Assembly (NCBI RefSeq): GCF_004011695.2
Contig: NC_082406.1
Location: forward strand, 2,108,001 to 2,172,000
Length of the DNA stretch: 64,000 bases
Direction of reading: 5' to 3'
Origin: Ascochyta rabiei
Taxonomy: Eukaryota > Ascomycota > Dothideomycetes > Pleosporales > Didymellaceae
Shown here: positions 9,619 through 21,338 of the stretch, piece by piece
Numbering within the stretch: position 1 is the stretch's first letter
Layout: every line of letters begins with the position of its first letter
Notes under the pieces: generated by a model
The model's database searches: none
Told to the model about the DNA's origin: nothing
What the model saw: only the letters and a program-made list of their open reading frames with translations
Made by a program: the position numbers and the translations under genes

Positions 9619-11421
9619 ATGGCTCGTTTACGCACTCGACACATTGCTTTCTGTGCAGTTCTTGTCTTATTCATATTCTTCTTCTTACCGGCGAACCACA
9701 CGATCGCCTATCTTCCGCAATCCAGCTATGGCTCCTCCTCTAGAACCGGAACCCACGCGCTCGCGCGGTACATGAACGATCCCGTCTATGTTCCCGACAT
9801 TCGCGCGAAGAACAGCAGCTTCGACTGGAGTTCAGTCAGAATAGCGCATCCACCTCCGCTCACGCCCGTTCTACCTCCGCCCGTCGCCCATCGACCCCGC
9901 ATCCAGTACCGGTTTAAGCCAGACCGCGCAGACGTCGCCGTAATACAGGAGCAACGACGCTTGGAAGTGAAGCGAGTCTTCCAAAAGAGCTGGGCGAGCT
10001 ACAGAGCAAAGGCATGGATGAAAGATGCACTCAAACCTATAAGCGGACAGTATGTCGACCAGTTCTCTGGCTGGGCTGCGACACTGGTGGATAGCCTGGA
10101 TACGTTATGGATGATGGGGATGAGGGAGGAGTTCTACGAGGCTGTGGAAGCGGTGGCTTCTATCGATTTTGGAAAGAGTACTGCTGCTACGGTGAACACG
10201 TTCGAGACGTGTATTCGGTACTTGGGCGGCCTGCTAGCTGCATATGATTTGAGCGGACATGAAGTTTTGTTGAAGAAGGCAATTGAGGTTGGCGATCTGC
10301 TGTATGCAGGGTTTAACACGGAGAACGGGATGCCCGTAGATTTCATCAACTTTGAAAGCGCGAAAGAGGGATCCGGTCTGAGGGTGGAGAGTCAGGTGGT
10401 CAGCGCGAGTCCAGGGACGATCACACTGGAGTTCAGCAGGCTGAGCCAGCTCACAGGCGACAACAAGTATTATGCAGCGGTATCGCAGGTCATGGAACTG
10501 TTCTACCAGAATCAGAATGCAACGAGGTTACCGGGTATGTGGCCGATGATGGTGTCCATGAGCCAGAAAGACGTGGTTTCTGGCTATCAGTTCACCATCG
10601 GTGGCAACGCAGATTCGTTGTACGAGTACCTGCCCAAGGCTCATGCGCTGCTTGGTTCGACGGACCCGAGTTCAGCAAAGTACGAGGCCATGTCGCGCTA
10701 CTTCATGGACACGGCGAGAGACAATCTCTTCTTCCGACCCATGATTCCAGGAGGCGAAGACATCCTGATCTCTGGCAACTGCGATGTCCTGGATGGCGGC
10801 GCACGTCTCGATCCCGAGAGCGAACATCTCTCCTGCTTCATTGGTGGGCTCTATGCACTAGGTGGTCGTTTGTTCAGCAGTGACGAGTATCTCGACATCG
10901 GAGCAAAGCTAGCCCGTGGATGCGCCTACGCCTACAGATCGTTTCCCACAGGCATCATGCCAGAGCGCTACAACATGGCCTTGTGTCCTGGCAAGAATCA
11001 TCGAGCAGACTGCGCTTGGGACGAAGCTGCTTTTGCTGAGGAAGCCGCCAACCGCCCGCAATACAAATCAGACCTACCAAAAGGGTTCACTACTGCCAAA
11101 GACCCTCGGTATATCCTCCGACCTGAGGCAATTGAGTCAATCTTCATCCTTTGGCGCATCACAGGTGATGCGTCTTTCCGCGAGACGGCTTGGGACATGT
11201 TCGAGGCTGTGGCTAATGCTACGGATACTCAGTACGCAAATGCTGCGATCATGGATGTCAATATAGTAGGTGGAGGTGTAAAGGAGGACTACATGGAGAG
11301 CTTTTGGATGGCGGAGACACTAAAGTACTTCTACTTGTGCTTTGCAGATACCGATTTGATCAGTCTGGATGATTTTGTCCTGAACACAGAAGCGCATCCT
11401 TTCCGATTATCGAAGGGTTAG
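9619..11421 (+). CDS. Class I alpha-1,2-mannosidase (GH47)
   Basis: GH47 enzymes trim alpha-1,2-mannose from N-glycans in the ER/Golgi, using Ca2+ and inverting chemistry. This is a single exon of 600 residues. The ATG at 9619 has a strong context (GCCATGG). A type II signal anchor is visible at residues ~8-26, followed by a Pro-rich stem. The catalytic (alpha/alpha)7 domain starts near residue 115. Family motifs seen are FQKSWASYRAKAWMKD, FSGWAATLVDSLDTLWMMG, LRPEAIESIFILWRITGD, DYMESFWMAETLKYFYLCF, and the terminal NTEAHPF whose Thr binds the calcium. Length is typical. The gene starts 230 bp after the transposon island, so its promoter abuts RIP-mutated DNA. Whether it is the ER or a Golgi/secretory paralogue cannot be decided. 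Confidence 0.93.
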   Translation: MARLRTRHIAFCAVLVLFIFFFLPANHTIAYLPQSSYGSSSRTGTHALARYMNDPVYVPDIRAKNSSFDWSSVRIAHPPPLTPVLPPPVAHRPRIQYRFKPDRADVAVIQEQRRLEVKRVFQKSWASYRAKAWMKDALKPISGQYVDQFSGWAATLVDSLDTLWMMGMREEFYEAVEAVASIDFGKSTAATVNTFETCIRYLGGLLAAYDLSGHEVLLKKAIEVGDLLYAGFNTENGMPVDFINFESAKEGSGLRVESQVVSASPGTITLEFSRLSQLTGDNKYYAAVSQVMELFYQNQNATRLPGMWPMMVSMSQKDVVSGYQFTIGGNADSLYEYLPKAHALLGSTDPSSAKYEAMSRYFMDTARDNLFFRPMIPGGEDILISGNCDVLDGGARLDPESEHLSCFIGGLYALGGRLFSSDEYLDIGAKLARGCAYAYRSFPTGIMPERYNMALCPGKNHRADCAWDEAAFAEEAANRPQYKSDLPKGFTTAKDPRYILRPEAIESIFILWRITGDASFRETAWDMFEAVANATDTQYANAAIMDVNIVGGGVKEDYMESFWMAETLKYFYLCFADTDLISLDDFVLNTEAHPFRLSKG

Positions 11422-11840
11422 CAAGATCTCCATACAATCATCTGGGAAGGCATTGACGGTATTTGGTTCCTGTAGGCTACAAACCCTCATCATGCAACAA
11501 CCATAATCTCCTGCAGAGCCTCATGTACTGACAACAATGCCGCCAACTCCACAGACCCACTTGTTTTAGTGCTTGCAGAAGATTGGTGTTCCTGAATTGG
11601 ACGTTCAAAACAGCGGGAGCCTAGCGCCGCCCCTGGACCAAGCATCCCAAGCCGAGCCTCAGCACTCTTCTCTCCCCCATTCTACGTCAGTACAGTTGCT
11701 TTACAGTCATTCTTTTGTCTGCCTTCATTTTTAATCCAGTCGTTCTTTAGACAACTAGCTCTTACCGAATCCTACACTCTCTCCACCTCTCCAGATCAAC
11801 TCCTGTCGAACATCTTCCAAACTCGCACCACTCAGTCGCT
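11422..11840. other. Intergenic, no gene recognised
   Basis: This 419-bp stretch separates the mannosidase stop and the glucanase start. The second half is pyrimidine-rich (TCTCTCCCCCATTC, CTCTCTCCACCTC), as often seen in fungal promoters. Nothing else was seen. Confidence 0.4.
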
Positions 11841-12828
11841 ATGCGTTTCTCTACCGTCGCTGCCACCGCTCTGGCAGCCAGTCCTGTCATTGTAGCCGCA
11901 GCCAAGGGCAGCATGGGCTTTGCGCTTGGCACCAAGCAGCCTTCCGGAAGCTGCAAGACGCAGACTGACTACGAGGACGATTTCGAAGCCATCAAGCGCG
12001 CATCTGACGCGACTATTGTTCGTGGTTACTCTGCCTCAGACTGCGACTCAGCGAAGAACATCATGCCCGCCGCCAAGAGCAAGGGTTTCAAGGTCGTTCT
12101 TGGTATCTGGTACGCGAACATACATAACGCAAGAAGTCTGGCAATCACAAGGCTAATACATACGCAGGCCTGATGTAGAGGACTCCTTCCAGAAGGATCT
12201 CAAGGCTATCACCGACGTCGCCAGCACCTATGCCGACTCCATCTACGCCGTCACCGTTGGCTCCGAGACTCTCTACCGCGGCAACTTCACCGGCCCCGAG
12301 CTGAAGGAGAAGATCAGCACCGTAAAGGGCAAGCTGCCCAAGGGCATCAAAGTTGGAACCGCCGACTCCTGGAACAAATTCGCCGACGGTACCGGTGACG
12401 CTATCATTGGCACCGCGGACATCATCATGGTGAACGCCTTCGCCTTCTGGCAGGGCGCTTCGCGCGACAACGCAACGAAGGTGTACTTGAACGACATGTT
12501 TGAGGCGATTACACACATTGAGAAAGTTGCCGGTGGCGTTGACAAGACGCCCGAGATCTGGAATGGCGAGACTGGATGGCCCACCGTCGAGAACACCGAC
12601 TACGAAGCAGCCAAGGGTGGATTGGACAACGCTAAGCACTTCTACCAGTACGGATTCTGCTCGCTGCTCGATTGGGGCTACAACGCTTTCTACTTTGAGG
12701 CTTTCGATGAGTCCTGGAAGCCGGCTTCCGTTGGTGACAACGGCAAGGTAGCAGATGAGACTGCGTGGGGTGCCATGACTGCGCAAAGAGAAACCAAGTT
12801 CTCGCTCGTGTGCGAGTCGAGATCCTGA
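11841..12828 (+). CDS. Secreted GH17 beta-1,3-glucanase/glucanosyltransferase (Bgl2-like)
   Basis: GH17 proteins of this type act on cell-wall beta-1,3-glucan outside the membrane (yeast Bgl2, Aspergillus BgtA group). Two exons, 11841-12109 and 12168-12828, give 309 residues; the intron (58 bp) starts GTACGC and ends ACGCAG, and splicing restores GIWPDVED. Residues 1-20 form a signal peptide (MRFSTVAATALAASPVIVAA). The acid/base Glu is expected at residue 123 (VGSETLYRG) and the nucleophile at 224 (NGETGWPT); both motifs are intact. There is no GPI-type hydrophobic tail, so the protein is probably wall-associated or soluble. Length matches the family. Confidence 0.93.
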
Positions 12829-13331
12829 GAGATTGTTGTACATATGGCCGAGGTGCATTGAGGATGGGAATGTACAGTTGCATGTATGGCGTCGATTGAT
12901 TCGTATATTCGTGTAGATTTTGCCCTGGATTTTTGCTTTTTCTTCTTCCACTTTCATGTCCTGAGAGAACATGATCTGAAACTAGGAAAGTAATGAAGTG
13001 AGCAATCTTAGATAAGGTGGGTGGGAGCTTCCCATGTTGCCATAAAGCTCAGGCGTGGTGGCTTCCAATTCTTGCCCAAACAGCATTACATAAAGGCCTT
13101 TAGCAGTTTCCCGCAGGAGACTTGAAAAGCTAATCACACCTGTAGTCTTCTACGTACTCACAAGCATATGATACTCCTGCAAAGCCATTCTACGTGCCTC
13201 CTAACTTTTAGAGTGAATTGAATGGGTCCGAGATTAGTGCTCGCTTGCTTTTCGGCCGGTCTGGCCGAGCTTTGGCCGAAAACATTATCGAACCGCCTGG
13301 CTGAAGATTGATATCCAGCCACATATTCGCA
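12829..13331. other. Intergenic, no gene recognised
   Basis: About 500 bp between the GH17 stop and the TatD start. Frames on the minus strand here are shadows of the GH17 gene. Nothing else was seen. Confidence 0.4.
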
Positions 13332-14378
13332 ATGGCTTCGTCGTTTTTGAGTGAGTTTCCCGCCAAAGCTCCTGCAGCTCCGACACGAAAGCTCCGATAT
13401 GTAGATGTACGGTCACACCCTTTCCGAACTCAACATCATTAGCTGATTCATGAAACTCAGGTCGCCGTTACAGCAACAGCAAAAGATTTTGCAGGCATAT
13501 ATCGCGGGAAGCAGTACCATGAGCCCGACTTCGAGGCTGTCCTAGACCGAGCAGCAGTATCTGGCGTAGATAAAGTAATGCTCACAGGCATGCTACTTTC
13601 AGACGTGCCTGTCAATCTCGATATTGCAAGAAGAAGAAAAGAACAATGCAGAGTCACTATTGGTGTACATCCATATCATGCCGCTGAGGCTGATGAAGGA
13701 GGCGAACAGTATTATCAGGATCTTGCAAAAGCAATCAATACTACCGTCCAAGAGGAGCCTGGACTGTTAGCCGCGTTTGGAGAACTGGGGTTGGATTACG
13801 ATCACCTAGCTGCAGCATCCAAAGAAACCCAGATTCGCGTGTTCAAACGACAGCTCGACATGGTCGTCTCCGAGGGATGGCAATTACCACTGTTTCTACA
13901 CTGTCGAGCAGCCTTCGACGACTTTGTGGCAATTCTAACACCCTACTTGGAACGCCTACCTCTTAAATTTGGCTTGGTCCACTCTTTTGTCGGCACCACA
14001 TCGCAGATGCAAACACTCATTCACATGGGACTCGAGGTAAGCGTCAACGGGTTCAGCTTCCGCGACCATGAGAGTCTGGAGATGGTTTGCGCTATCCCTC
14101 TAGAGAAAATGCAAATCGAGACGGACGCGCCGTGGGGCGAAATCCAAGCTACAAGCGAAGTATCAAAGGCGTATCTAAAGAACGCAACGAAGTTATCATA
14201 CGTTGCGAAGAAGAAGGATAAATTCGTTATGGGTGAGATGGTCAAAGAGAGGAACAAAAGTTGTAAGATGGAAGGTGTCGCGCTGATCGTTGCGGGGCTA
14301 AAGGGCGTCAGTGTTGAGGAGGTAGCTGATGCAGCATACACCAACAGCACAAAAATGTTCTGGGGAAATGCCAAGTAA
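13332..14378 (+). CDS. TatD-family metal-dependent deoxyribonuclease
   Basis: TatD/TATDN1 proteins are amidohydrolase-fold 3'-5' nucleases with roles proposed in DNA repair and apoptotic DNA breakdown. Two exons, 13332-13406 and 13461-14378, give 330 residues; the intron (54 bp) has donor GTACGG and acceptor CTCAG, and joins RKLRYVD to VAVTATAKDF in phase 0. Metal-site motifs are present in order: the first-strand YVD at ~23-25, GVHPYH at 93-98, GELGLDYDH, LFLHCRAAFDDF, VHSFVG and ETDAPWGEIQ. The usual first motif in eukaryotic TatD is a DIGxN-like strand; here it reads VDVAV, a modest deviation. Length is normal. The intron choice is inferred from the conserved joint. Confidence 0.88.
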
Positions 14379-15013
14379 TGCAATGTACACATGGGAGCAC
14401 GTAAAAGCTTGTATATCGGGACTTGATCACTCTTGTCGCAAGCGATCAATTACTATGTAGAAGAAGTCAAGGACACCCCAATCCAAGAAGTCACCAGCCT
14501 CAGGCGCCACGTCAACCTCAACAATGCGGTCTTACAAGCCACAGCCCAAATCCCTGACCAGAGGCAAGGAACTGGGAGGTGAAACAGAGAACACAGCTCC
14601 TGCTACGGAATGTGCTGCGACTGGACTCGGTACGAGAAAAGGGCCCGGTTCAACCAATGTGTGGATTGTTGTGAACTTCTCTGAATAGTACAAACGACAG
14701 CTTTCGCATTGCCTTTGAGTAGCCTCCGATATCCCAGACAGCTTTTGAGCGATTCAAACAGCCTTTATGATGTCGGTCTTGCGTCTTCGAGAACTAGTGC
14801 GCGCTAGCAGCTTAGTCGGATGAATGATCGTTCCTGCCATCTGTGTACGCAAGCACTTCTACCTGGCATGGGCGACCTAACCTGCCCATGCCATTAGCAG
14901 CTTTTCCAATGCCAAATAAATTGATCTTACACTGATGGTGTTCTACTGACTCCAGAGTTACCTTCAGACTCTTCCTATCGAATACTTCGCGCAACGCGTC
15001 CATTATATTCACG
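14379..15013. other. Intergenic, no gene recognised
   Basis: About 635 bp between the TatD and ABM-like genes, with no frame longer than ~90 codons and no motif. Confidence 0.4.
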
Positions 15014-15646
15014 ATGACCATTACCGAAATCGCTCTGCTGCACCTCTCGCCAGATGTCGCTGTTGACGACGCCAAGCTCCGTTCGAAACTTGTCCGCGCG
15101 AAGACCGTTATGCAAGAGTTTACTGGCCGATCCTTCTATTATCTCCAGCAAATCGAGGATCCAACGTACGTCTACATAGTTGGGGAATGGGAGTCTTTGA
15201 GCCAGCATATGAACGATTTCATTCCAGGCTCGGACAATCAGGCAGTTCTCGAGAGCCTCAGGGGTTTGATGAGTGTGGAGTGGCTGCTGCACATTGATGT
15301 GCCGCATGCAGGCCTGCCGCTACCAAGTACTGTTACGAACAAGCACAAGGCCCCAGTTTACGGGATCGTCAGGCACTATATCAAGGACGGTCAGAAGAGC
15401 CAGTTTCAGCAGACGTTCGATATGGAGAAGCATAATCTGCAGGAATTCGTGACCAAGGGCGATTTTGGAGGGGGCTGGCGTGTTGACAAGGAAGGCAACA
15501 AGGACGAATGGGTACTGTTGACACCATGGACGAGCGTTGAGCAGCATCATGCGTTCGCAGAGACGGATGGATTTGCGAATTATGGCAAGATTCGAGAACA
15601 CATTGATGGCGCAGAGATTAAGCACGCCCGGATATTAGACATTTAG
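15014..15646 (+). CDS. Hypothetical protein, probably a dimeric alpha/beta-barrel (ABM-like) fold
   Basis: A single exon of 210 residues begins at the ATG in ACGATG at 15014. The protein shows two similar halves. Each begins with a beta strand (EIALLHLSP; PVYGIVRHYIKDG), continues through an amphipathic helix, and has aromatic clusters such as YVYIVGEWES and WVLLTPWTS that report on a strand plus a W-[ST] turn. That pattern is typical of antibiotic-biosynthesis-monooxygenase/stress-responsive barrel proteins, where two ferredoxin-like units pack together. No catalytic residue can be assigned and no substrate is implied. The frame has good codon use and clean ends. Real-gene confidence is high; the fold call is an inference from pattern only. 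Confidence 0.7.
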   Translation: MTITEIALLHLSPDVAVDDAKLRSKLVRAKTVMQEFTGRSFYYLQQIEDPTYVYIVGEWESLSQHMNDFIPGSDNQAVLESLRGLMSVEWLLHIDVPHAGLPLPSTVTNKHKAPVYGIVRHYIKDGQKSQFQQTFDMEKHNLQEFVTKGDFGGGWRVDKEGNKDEWVLLTPWTSVEQHHAFAETDGFANYGKIREHIDGAEIKHARILDI

Positions 15647-18008
15647 TCTGCACAGCTTGACGTTATCATCTCAAACAGTTGTTATCCTGGGTACAGTCTA
15701 TCTGAGACTGAGTGCATCTAGAAGAAAGTAAAAGTAGATAGATGTATAGTGTAGTGCAACCGAGTAGTCAGGTGCAACGGAAAAGTGATCAAGTCCCTGA
15801 ATACCTTTTCCTCTTATTATCTCCCTGCAGCAGAGCAGTGCTTTCGGAGGCCCAAGAGTGAAAGACATTACTGATAAGAAAGAAAAACCAACTCCGCCTC
15901 ACTGCAAATCCCAGTCTTTTTGTAATGAAGATCGCCTTTGTCTCCAGCTCTGTGCTGGTTGTCAATGAGAATTTATGATTCCTGACCTCACCACTTGAAG
16001 GAGCAGAATAGTGCGATATTAAAGAATGCCTCATGTTTCTGTTGATGATGGGGCTGAGTGTAAGGACGAGGGAGAAGAACGACATGACAATACGCTGACG
16101 CTTGCTGATGTCAATTCGTGGAAACGCTGAAATGATCGCACATGCTTTACGAGCTCAGGAAGATGTCACATCGGGCAATCGAAGATGTGCTATTGGGTTT
16201 GATTACTCCCGAGATTCACTCCACCATACTAACAATTGTTCTAGTCGAGCATTCGTACAAAAGAACATGCCACCAGCGTTTTTGGGGATTCGGCGCGCAG
16301 CATACTTTCATCAGCTGAAACAGCAACGGCAAAACTTGCTACTATCTATGGTGACGACAGCTTCAATTGTAGTATTATCATGATGTAGTGCTTTACTACG
16401 CCCTTTTTTCTTTCGTTGGCCGTCCATATGAATACTTATACTGCTTGGTGGCAATAACAACAATGATAGCAGCACTAAAAGGAGTTCTGCCAGGGTGAAA
16501 ACTGTTCAAGATACAAGCTATACTTATGTCATAGCATGGAGAGATTGCAGGTACAACATAGACCATGCTAGATTACTAGCAGAACGTGCAGGTAGTCAGC
16601 TCGCTACATGTCCGAAGGGTCTAAACAAACTTTTCACAGCGGCATGCAGAAAGTTGAGGACTGGATTGTTCAGAGCATAACAGTTGGAAGCCTCGTTGTG
16701 GCGTTGCGCTAGCTTTTCAATGCATCCTTCTGGGTACGTAAATGCATGCAAAGCTGTCTCTACATGTGTTTATCCGTCGAATCGTTCTCCACAGGGAACC
16801 GTCGTGGCCTGTTAGGTCAAAGATTGTGACGTGTAGTGGGGGAATTGTTGCGTCCATGAACCGCTTGAGTATACGACTGCCGCAGGGCTTTGTATTTTTC
16901 ACTAATGACGGCAAGTGTTTCCCGGAGAGGTCTCGTAGGAGCCCTGAAAGGATTGGATACCGCTCCTCCAATCGAAACACCCCACTGAGACACTATACGT
17001 CTGTCCACAATCTGTTCACTACAAACCATCCTGACTCGTTGAGATAAATCAATGGCTGTACCTAATTCGATGGACCCTATGCAAGTAAAGATGGGAAATT
17101 GAGCCACAGTCAGTCACATGACAGCCATACAGACGTTTCCATTGGTCTATCTGTTCACCTTCACTGGCTGCTGGTTAGCAGATAACCGAGTTTCTGAAGG
17201 AATAAGAGTACTTGCAACTTGTTTCTTTCCAATCAACTTGCCCTTTCAACCTATCTCTCACCAAAATATGATATCCTGTCACAGGTAACGAACAGCCTCG
17301 AAGCAAGGATAGCTGTAGCTCGCCGTGCCATTCAATTATCGCCTTTGTCGTGGAGATCGCATGCCCTTTGTCTGAAATACGTCAAGGGACAGCCTGACAC
17401 CAGCTGGTCAACAACCCGAATAGATGGATTGGAACCGGAAGCGACGGAACGGCTTGAACCAGGGACGGATGTCGAGAGTAGACATGTGATTCGTCTCATT
17501 CCCAGTAGTAGAGAGTGCGTCTACAGCAGCAACAAGCCTGTAGATTCTCTGCTGTACAATTGCTCTATCAGACTCTATTAGATTACTTCTAGGCAGATCT
17601 CGATGGACCATACCTTTCTCTCATTTCGAAACACGTTTACGACCTCTGACTTCATGAATCCAGTCCAACTACCGTGACTACTTTATCCGTCTTTACCTGG
17701 CCTCTAATTCCACCCGGTTCTTTCAGTCGTTCGCCCTGGAAATTCCTTCCACTGCTCCACCATTTTATCTCTACGATAGATTCACAAACCTAACATCTAT
17801 CCATTAGTTGATCTACCTAGTCCATTATTTAGGAGACAGTACATTAAAAGACTTTTATACTGTATTATGCAGTTCGACATCTTGCAGGACATATCAACCG
17901 CATACAGGCAGACAAGAAGCTCAAACCGCGCTGGGCGATGCTATGCGATAGGTAATATGAGCCTGCCGAGGAAGGCAATGAACCAGGTGCGTTGGGGTGA
18001 AATGCTTA

Positions 18009-18026
18009 CCCCCCCCCCCCCCCCCC
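18009..18026 (+). repeat. Poly-C tract (18 nt)
   Basis: An uninterrupted run of 18 cytosines in the gene-free stretch. Its length may be an assembly or polymerase artefact and is probably variable. Confidence 0.9.
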
Positions 18027-18801
18027 AAACGCGATAGTTCTGGTGAATTTGCAAGCTGGAAGTCGTGGTATATTTCTGCTACCTCATCACTGATGTATTG
18101 ACGTAAACAGACGCTGACTCCTGAGGTCATGGTGTTTGTACATGTGACCCTGAACATTGGCTTGACGCCCCCGCCTTGCTATCATCCCTCTACACCAAGA
18201 AGCTTGTATCGAGCACACCCCATCTTTCCTCCGGCACTGGCACGGTCATGCCCGAGTGCTATGATTGCCAGCAAGCAAACCGACGCTGCACTCTTCCGTT
18301 TGTTCAGCCTTTATAAAATCAAGGCCAGTGTAATAGAACCACAAAACACCAATTATGTCGACCACAACTTGATCAAGAGCGCTCCAGTCGCAGTTCAGAG
18401 GGTCTTCAAGTTCGAGTTGACATTAAAAGATGGGACTGGTGAGCTTGCGCGGAAAGTACTGAGAGCGAGTGAACAGATCACGAGTGACTTGTACAAAGAG
18501 TAGGAATTATGTGGGTATAGAATCTTTTGATTCTCACTTTCCATGTTCCGATCTCAGACCTTGTAGTGAATTGGTGTCGTCTTTCACATAAGGGGCCGCT
18601 TTAAAATGGCTGTGCTGAGGTTGGGACGCTCATAGCTTCCGAAAGCATCAAGTCGCGCCTACCAGAACCGTTTGGAAGTGCAATATTGTAGGGTATCTTA
18701 GATGGAATCGATGCTCAGGTTTATCTCCTTGAACAACCTATTTTTACCTTCACTTCACTTCGCTTCACTGCACTAGCGTTACCTGGCGCAGAACTCTCCC
18801 G

Positions 18802-18808
18802 TATATAA
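18802..18808 (+). promoter_or_regulatory. TATA box of the secreted-protein gene
   Basis: TATATAA lies 58 bp upstream of the ATG at 18866, in an otherwise CT-rich leader (CTCATCTACCTCCCCGCC). Position and sequence fit a fungal core promoter; this is inference. Confidence 0.45.
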
Positions 18809-18865
18809 CCTCATCTACCTCCCCGCCTCTGTTCCATGACACAACCTCATCGCAACTGAATCTAC

Positions 18866-20329
18866 ATGCATTTATTAGCTGTTTATACGCTTCTGCTCAG
18901 CATTTTAGCCATCACGGCTGTGCGGGCGCTTCCGCTCAACGCGTCCGCTGCTGGGGTTGGCAACTACATTGTCCAGACAGCCGGGGAATACAACCCCAGT
19001 AATCTTGCCTCCGACGCTATCTGGGACAAGTACCGGAAGAAGGGCGACCACTACCAATGTCTCTTTGAGGCCAACGATGAGAATGCTGGCCGCCTAGTCG
19101 AGGATTCACGTACACCACCATCAGCTCAGAGTGTTTGGAAAGGTAGTATGTACGGTAAGCGGCTGCCCTAAACACACTTCATTATACTTTGTGCTCACAG
19201 CGCGCGCAGCCGACCGCCACATCTGGAACTGGCACGAGTTACACTTTGACGAAGACGACTGCAACTTCGAGTACCTCAACCTCAAGGATGCCTTTGATGC
19301 TCTCAACCTCGATGCCTATTGCGAAGAAGAAGGCGGCCACAACATGGGCTGGGGTCTCGGCCATTACGATGAAGAGCAAGTCGACAAGATTACCGACCCT
19401 AACACCGACTTTTTCCCCATGATCCCTGTAATCGAACAAACTTACACAGTTGGTGATAAGATCTACAAGGTGTGCAGTCTGAAGTGGGCTCTTGTTTCAC
19501 AGTACTGACGTCTATAGTCTACTGGCGGATACTACATCTTCGTCATCAACCAGATTGATGGAGCCATCGTCGCGCTGAATATTTTCAGCCCCCATAATGC
19601 GGTGAAGACACATTGGAGATCAATTGGAGGTACAGCCAAGGATGAAGACCTCCCAAAACTGCGCTACATGTCTGATCTGGTGTGGGGCAAATGGGTCGAG
19701 AACAATGACAATGTCAAGAATCTGCGCGTTTACGTTGTGCATAACGTGCTGAACACCGAGACCACGACGATCGTCTCGCGCGCCATGCGAAACAAGCTTG
19801 TACCTAAGCTAGATGTCTGGCCTGGCACCGCTTTCGACAAGGAGAAGGACCCTGTCGAGTTTCAGGCTATCATCGGTAAGTCAGACAATGGAATGGGCTA
19901 TGGCTGACTCTATTATTTACTCGGTAACCTTGTTGACTTCTTTCAGGTTCACCAATTGGCGGCACGATGTCTATCCTACTTGCTCAGCACAAAGAAGAGC
20001 TTGGTAACAAGGAGATTTATCAGATCAATGTCATCTCGGACAGCAAGTCGATCAAGCCTTTCCAAGTGCCTGAATTGCACCTGTTCTTCCAGATTCGGGA
20101 TGTGCCACCTCCAAAAAAGGCTCAGGAAGAGAGGTCTGTGATCGACAAACGAACCGGATATGACTCAGGCACCACTGATGCCGTGCGCCGAAGCCATCGG
20201 ATTGTCTCGTCGCCAGCTGATAACACCATCCTGTCGATCACCAGAGACGTTTTCAGCGTCCGATATCTGCCTGATCACACCGAGATCACCAAGAATGATG
20301 ACTACGAGGTACAGAAGGGCCTCGAGTGA
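18866..20329 (+). CDS. Secreted protein of unknown family
   Basis: Four exons are inferred: 18866-19154, 19201-19469, 19518-19875 and 19947-20329, giving 432 residues. The introns (46, 48 and 71 bp) use GTAAGC, GTGTGC and GTAAGT donors and CACAG, TATAG and TTCAG acceptors, and all phases fit. Residues 1-21 are a clear signal peptide ending in VRA, before LPLNASA. The mature part has Trp/His-rich segments (DRHIWNWHELHFDEDDCNFEYLNL), a Gly/Trp segment (GGHNMGWGLGHYDEE), a hydrophobic strand-rich middle (GGYYIFVINQIDGAIVALNIFSP) and a polar C-terminus. No enzyme signature was recognised. A decayed relative of exon 2 and part of exon 3 lies just downstream (20592-20990). Function unknown; the gene model is good because frames and splice sites agree. 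Confidence 0.78.
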
Positions 20330-20591
20330 ATGAATTAAGCGCACAGCCAGCGAGGGTATTTGGAAGACGTATTTTGACAAGGGCAGTTGCTTTACATGCC
20401 TTATGCGTGCGACATCAGAAGGTGCCCGGAACCTGGACAGAAGGCTCGACACCAGTGATCAATCCTGGAACTGGTGACCTGGAGATACTCTTCCTACTGT
20501 ATAGAATCTGTAGTCTCTAAGCCCAACAACGCATTCTAAGACTGCCGCAGTACCTACTAGCTTTGAAATTCTGATATGCTTACCTTAGTAT

Positions 20592-20990
20592 GCAGAGTAT
20601 CTGAAGACGTAGGGGCAACATAAGGGTGATGTCGAGGCTGACTATGATTGCGACATCGAGCGTCTCTACCTCAAGGAGGCGTTCGATGGACTTCGCCTTG
20701 ATACAAGTCTCGATGAGGAGAACAAGCTTGCTCCAGGGCATAACACGGGTTTCAAATTGCAGCACTTCGACAAGACACTGAAGGACCCTAGCGGCGGGGA
20801 AATTGATGTGCTTGAGCAGCCGTACGTGATTGACAGTATCGCACGTACTACAAGTTTGGCGTAAACACTGCAGGCGATAAGATTTTACTCTTCCTCCAAA
20901 ATACCCGGCAACTGCTCATCTCATTAGCTATCACCGGTATGGACCTAGTCAGCCCAAAACACGATAGTAACCCAGAGAGGGCCCGAGATT
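20592..20990 (+). pseudogene. Decayed fragment of a paralogue of the upstream secreted protein
   Basis: The plus strand from 20637 reads ADYDCDIERLYLKEAFDGL and continues with RLDTSLDEENKLAPGHNTG and LQHFDKTLKDP. It aligns without gaps, or with one small gap, to exon 2 of the 18866-20329 gene (DEDDCNFEYLNLKDAFDAL, then a GHNMG-like motif, then LGHYDEEQVDKITDP). A second block near 20870-20970 (GDKILLFLQ, then GMDLVSPKH) resembles the start of exon 3. A TAG interrupts the frame at 20610, a TAA follows near 20862, and the signal-peptide exon and C-terminal exon are absent. It is therefore a truncated, diverged tandem copy. Divergence is too large for a recent duplication. Confidence 0.65.
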
Positions 20991-21338
20991 GCAAACGGTG
21001 CCAGCCGTGGCTCCACATGGTATTCCATATGAACAATATGTCTGCCGCTAATGAAGGACTTAGGAAGAGTTAAAGAGCTTTCGATCTTCAAGAGAGGAAT
21101 GCCTTTTTAGAATCATAAAACCTTGTTCAAAAAGAACTTTCATTCACCTGCGTTGATATCAGCGCCTATGTAGCTAGCTTTCAGGATGGTTCCCAAGCAT
21201 ACCAGATACCGTTTCCACTCCCTACTCCCACATCATCTTTCAACCACACACTATCAAAACTGTTGAAGGAGGCAAAAAAGCACAAAAAGACAATATAATG
21301 CATGACTCGCTATCTGTGCCCCCTAAGCCCCAAAGCTG
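20991..21338. other. Intergenic, no gene recognised
   Basis: It lies between the paralogue remnant and the 3' end of the convergent GNAT gene. Nothing was seen. Confidence 0.4.

Larger units (their letters stand above)
15647..18865. other. 3.2-kb stretch without a recognised gene
   Basis: Only short, mutually overlapping frames occur. The best is 18129-18503 (+), which would give 124 residues ending in a charged segment (VFKFELTLKDGTGELARK), but it shows no family mark and no supporting splice signals. A homopolymer of 18 C lies at 18009-18026. The region may contain decayed sequence, but no repeat ends or RIP-like composition were seen. Confidence 0.35.

Noticed and set aside
12145..12972. 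275-codon minus frame over the GH17 gene
   Set aside because: Antisense shadow of exon 2; composition mirrors the codon bias of the sense gene.
18129..18503. 124-codon plus frame
   Set aside because: Possible small gene, but without motif, signal peptide or splice support; kept only as a remark in the region entry.
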